From Lethocerus indicus (lineage: Eukaryota > Arthropoda > Insecta > Hemiptera > Belostomatidae): a stretch of 64,000 nt of DNA. Each line of letters opens with the position of its first letter. Position 1 is the stretch's first letter. The translations under genes and the position numbers were made by a program. Shown in pieces: positions 62,641 to 64,000 of the stretch. The DNA lies in contig JACDQD010000002.1 of NCBI GenBank assembly GCA_019843655.1, forward strand, positions 6,892,585 to 6,956,584. Direction: 5' to 3'. The notes beneath the pieces were generated by a model. That model was given only the letters and a program-made list of their open reading frames with translations, had not been told where the DNA came from and ran no database searches.

Positions 62641-64000
62641 TCCAAAACAACCCCTCGAGAAAGCATAAATAAATGACTCATTTGTTTCATAATAATGCGA
62701 GATTCAAGATTTTAGTAAGTTTTAGTAAAATTTATTATAGGATTAAGTCTTTAGCACTCAAAAAAACACCGCTGGCAAGCTCTAGCTAACCACAGCGCTA
62801 CTAAAGTAAGTTTCAAAACATCATTCCTGTTACCAACATTTTGATAATTGCCCTGTTGTAATTAAACCGGTTTACTCTCTTCGCTATAATTTGGGCTCAT
62901 ACACGTAAAGAAGAAATTACTATGGAAAAGCTAACTGAATACTATTGCAACTGAGACTGTGAAATCACAATAGACCCAGAACAAACGAACTAAAATTAAC
63001 AGAAAACATTGTTTTCGGTTTGTAATTCACCGTTGACGTCTGTGGCCCCTCTATAACTATTACACAACAATGCGTTATCACTTACGTTTTAAATCCTCAC
63101 GCTTAGGATTCGACACGATACGGCACACCAATCGACATAATTTATTATATTCGCTTTATTTGGGTCCTAACCTAAGCGTTATTGCTGGTAATTAGTAATA
63201 TTGAGACATTACCCAGTTACCGCTATTATTCAAAAAATCAACCGGCAGTATAGCCCATTTTTTTCATTTAAACGCCGGTCTCGAACCCGTAATCATTCGC
63301 ACGCATTGAGAGAAGCTAAAATCAGAAAATCGCACTGGCACGAATTCACAGCACGGTTCGATGAAAATCGAAAGAAATGGAAAACACTGACTAAAGAAAA
63401 ATGGAACAGACTTTTCGTGGATATTTGAAAATTAAAGCGCCGAAGGAAGTTTCATTTTGGTCTCAGTTGTCTCGCGTACGTTTCGCGTTTTCCCTTTGAT
63501 TCGATTTCTAAACTGTTTATTGCAAATCATATTTGATTTATAATGTCAGCCATAGAATGAGTCACAGAGTTTGTAGAGCTAACTGTGACCATTTTGTACT
63601 ATAAATTCTTATCCCGTTGGAATTATATATAGTAAAACAACGAAAATAATCCTGACAAATAACAAGTGTGAGTGACATTTAAGAGAGGAGGCGGCCGATA
63701 GGAGGCTGAGATAGGAGCAGGCGGTGGAGTTGGACAGGTGGGTAGGGCAGACAGACCTGCTGACCTTTCCCTTCCGGCGGCCCCTTTTATCACCACCGCC
63801 CGCCACCCGACCAAACAAAATAATCTCCTAACCCTGATATAATTTAGGAGAATAACATTTCCGCACACTCCGCAACATCCGCAACTTCGGACTAAAAACA
63901 GTTCCACTCCAACTTCAGACAGCCAAGCGGGCAAACAACCTTATGTCTGAAACTCGTATTTCAAATTATTTTACCATTAGAATATTCGTGTACGCTATCG
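62641..64000. other. Non-coding, AT-rich
   Basis: No gene is seen. A 75-codon plus-strand frame at 63,201-63,428 is basic and starts at TTG. A small GC patch at 63,690-63,800 is open on the minus strand without recognisable content. Confidence 0.65.

Noticed and set aside
1..64000. tRNA, rRNA, spliceosomal RNA and CRISPR arrays
   Set aside because: I looked for the B-box GGTTCRANNCC, the U6 core and regularly spaced repeats, and found no convincing match.
1..64000. Bacterial or viral origin of the window
   Set aside because: There is no dense coding, no operon-like frames and no ribosome-binding sites; microsatellites and a LINE fragment indicate a eukaryotic genome.

Overview
This 64 kb window looks like non-coding DNA, intergenic or deep intronic, from an invertebrate genome, most likely an arthropod and probably an insect. 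Three things point that way. It is moderately AT-rich without CpG depletion. No frame is dense enough for prokaryotic or viral coding. The only recognisable protein-coding remnant is the 3' end of a Jockey-type non-LTR retrotransposon, a family common in arthropods. I cannot name the species.

I found no host gene or exon that I can defend. Open frames of 60-156 codons occur on both strands, but they overlap in opposite orientations, match no family I recognise, often lack an ATG, and have lengths expected by chance at this base composition. I found no rRNA, tRNA, spliceosomal RNA or CRISPR array.

Layout: AT-rich stretches of 1-4 kb alternate with GC- and CpG-rich blocks of about 250-700 bp, for example near 3.3, 4.1, 5.5, 10.3, 14.0, 15.6, 18.7, 27.9, 37.2, 43.4, 48.8, 52.3, 55.9, 61.1 and 62.4 kb. 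A degenerate two-family minisatellite lies at 13,299-13,546. A widely spaced pair of 20-nt identical sequences lies at 33,182 and 33,543. The Jockey remnant, truncated at its 5' end and broken by a one-base frameshift, covers 40,083-40,718 and ends in a polyadenylation signal and a short A tract. Pure AT arrays lie at 24.2, 36.8 and 44.3 kb, with GA, GT, CA and trinucleotide arrays elsewhere. Several short perfect hairpins and palindromes are listed separately.

No set of genes works together here, and I did not find a convincing new biological system. The observations most worth checking are the minisatellite, the 20-nt repeat pair, the GC-block mosaic (possible cis-regulatory modules) and a few paired sites that resemble transcription-factor motifs.
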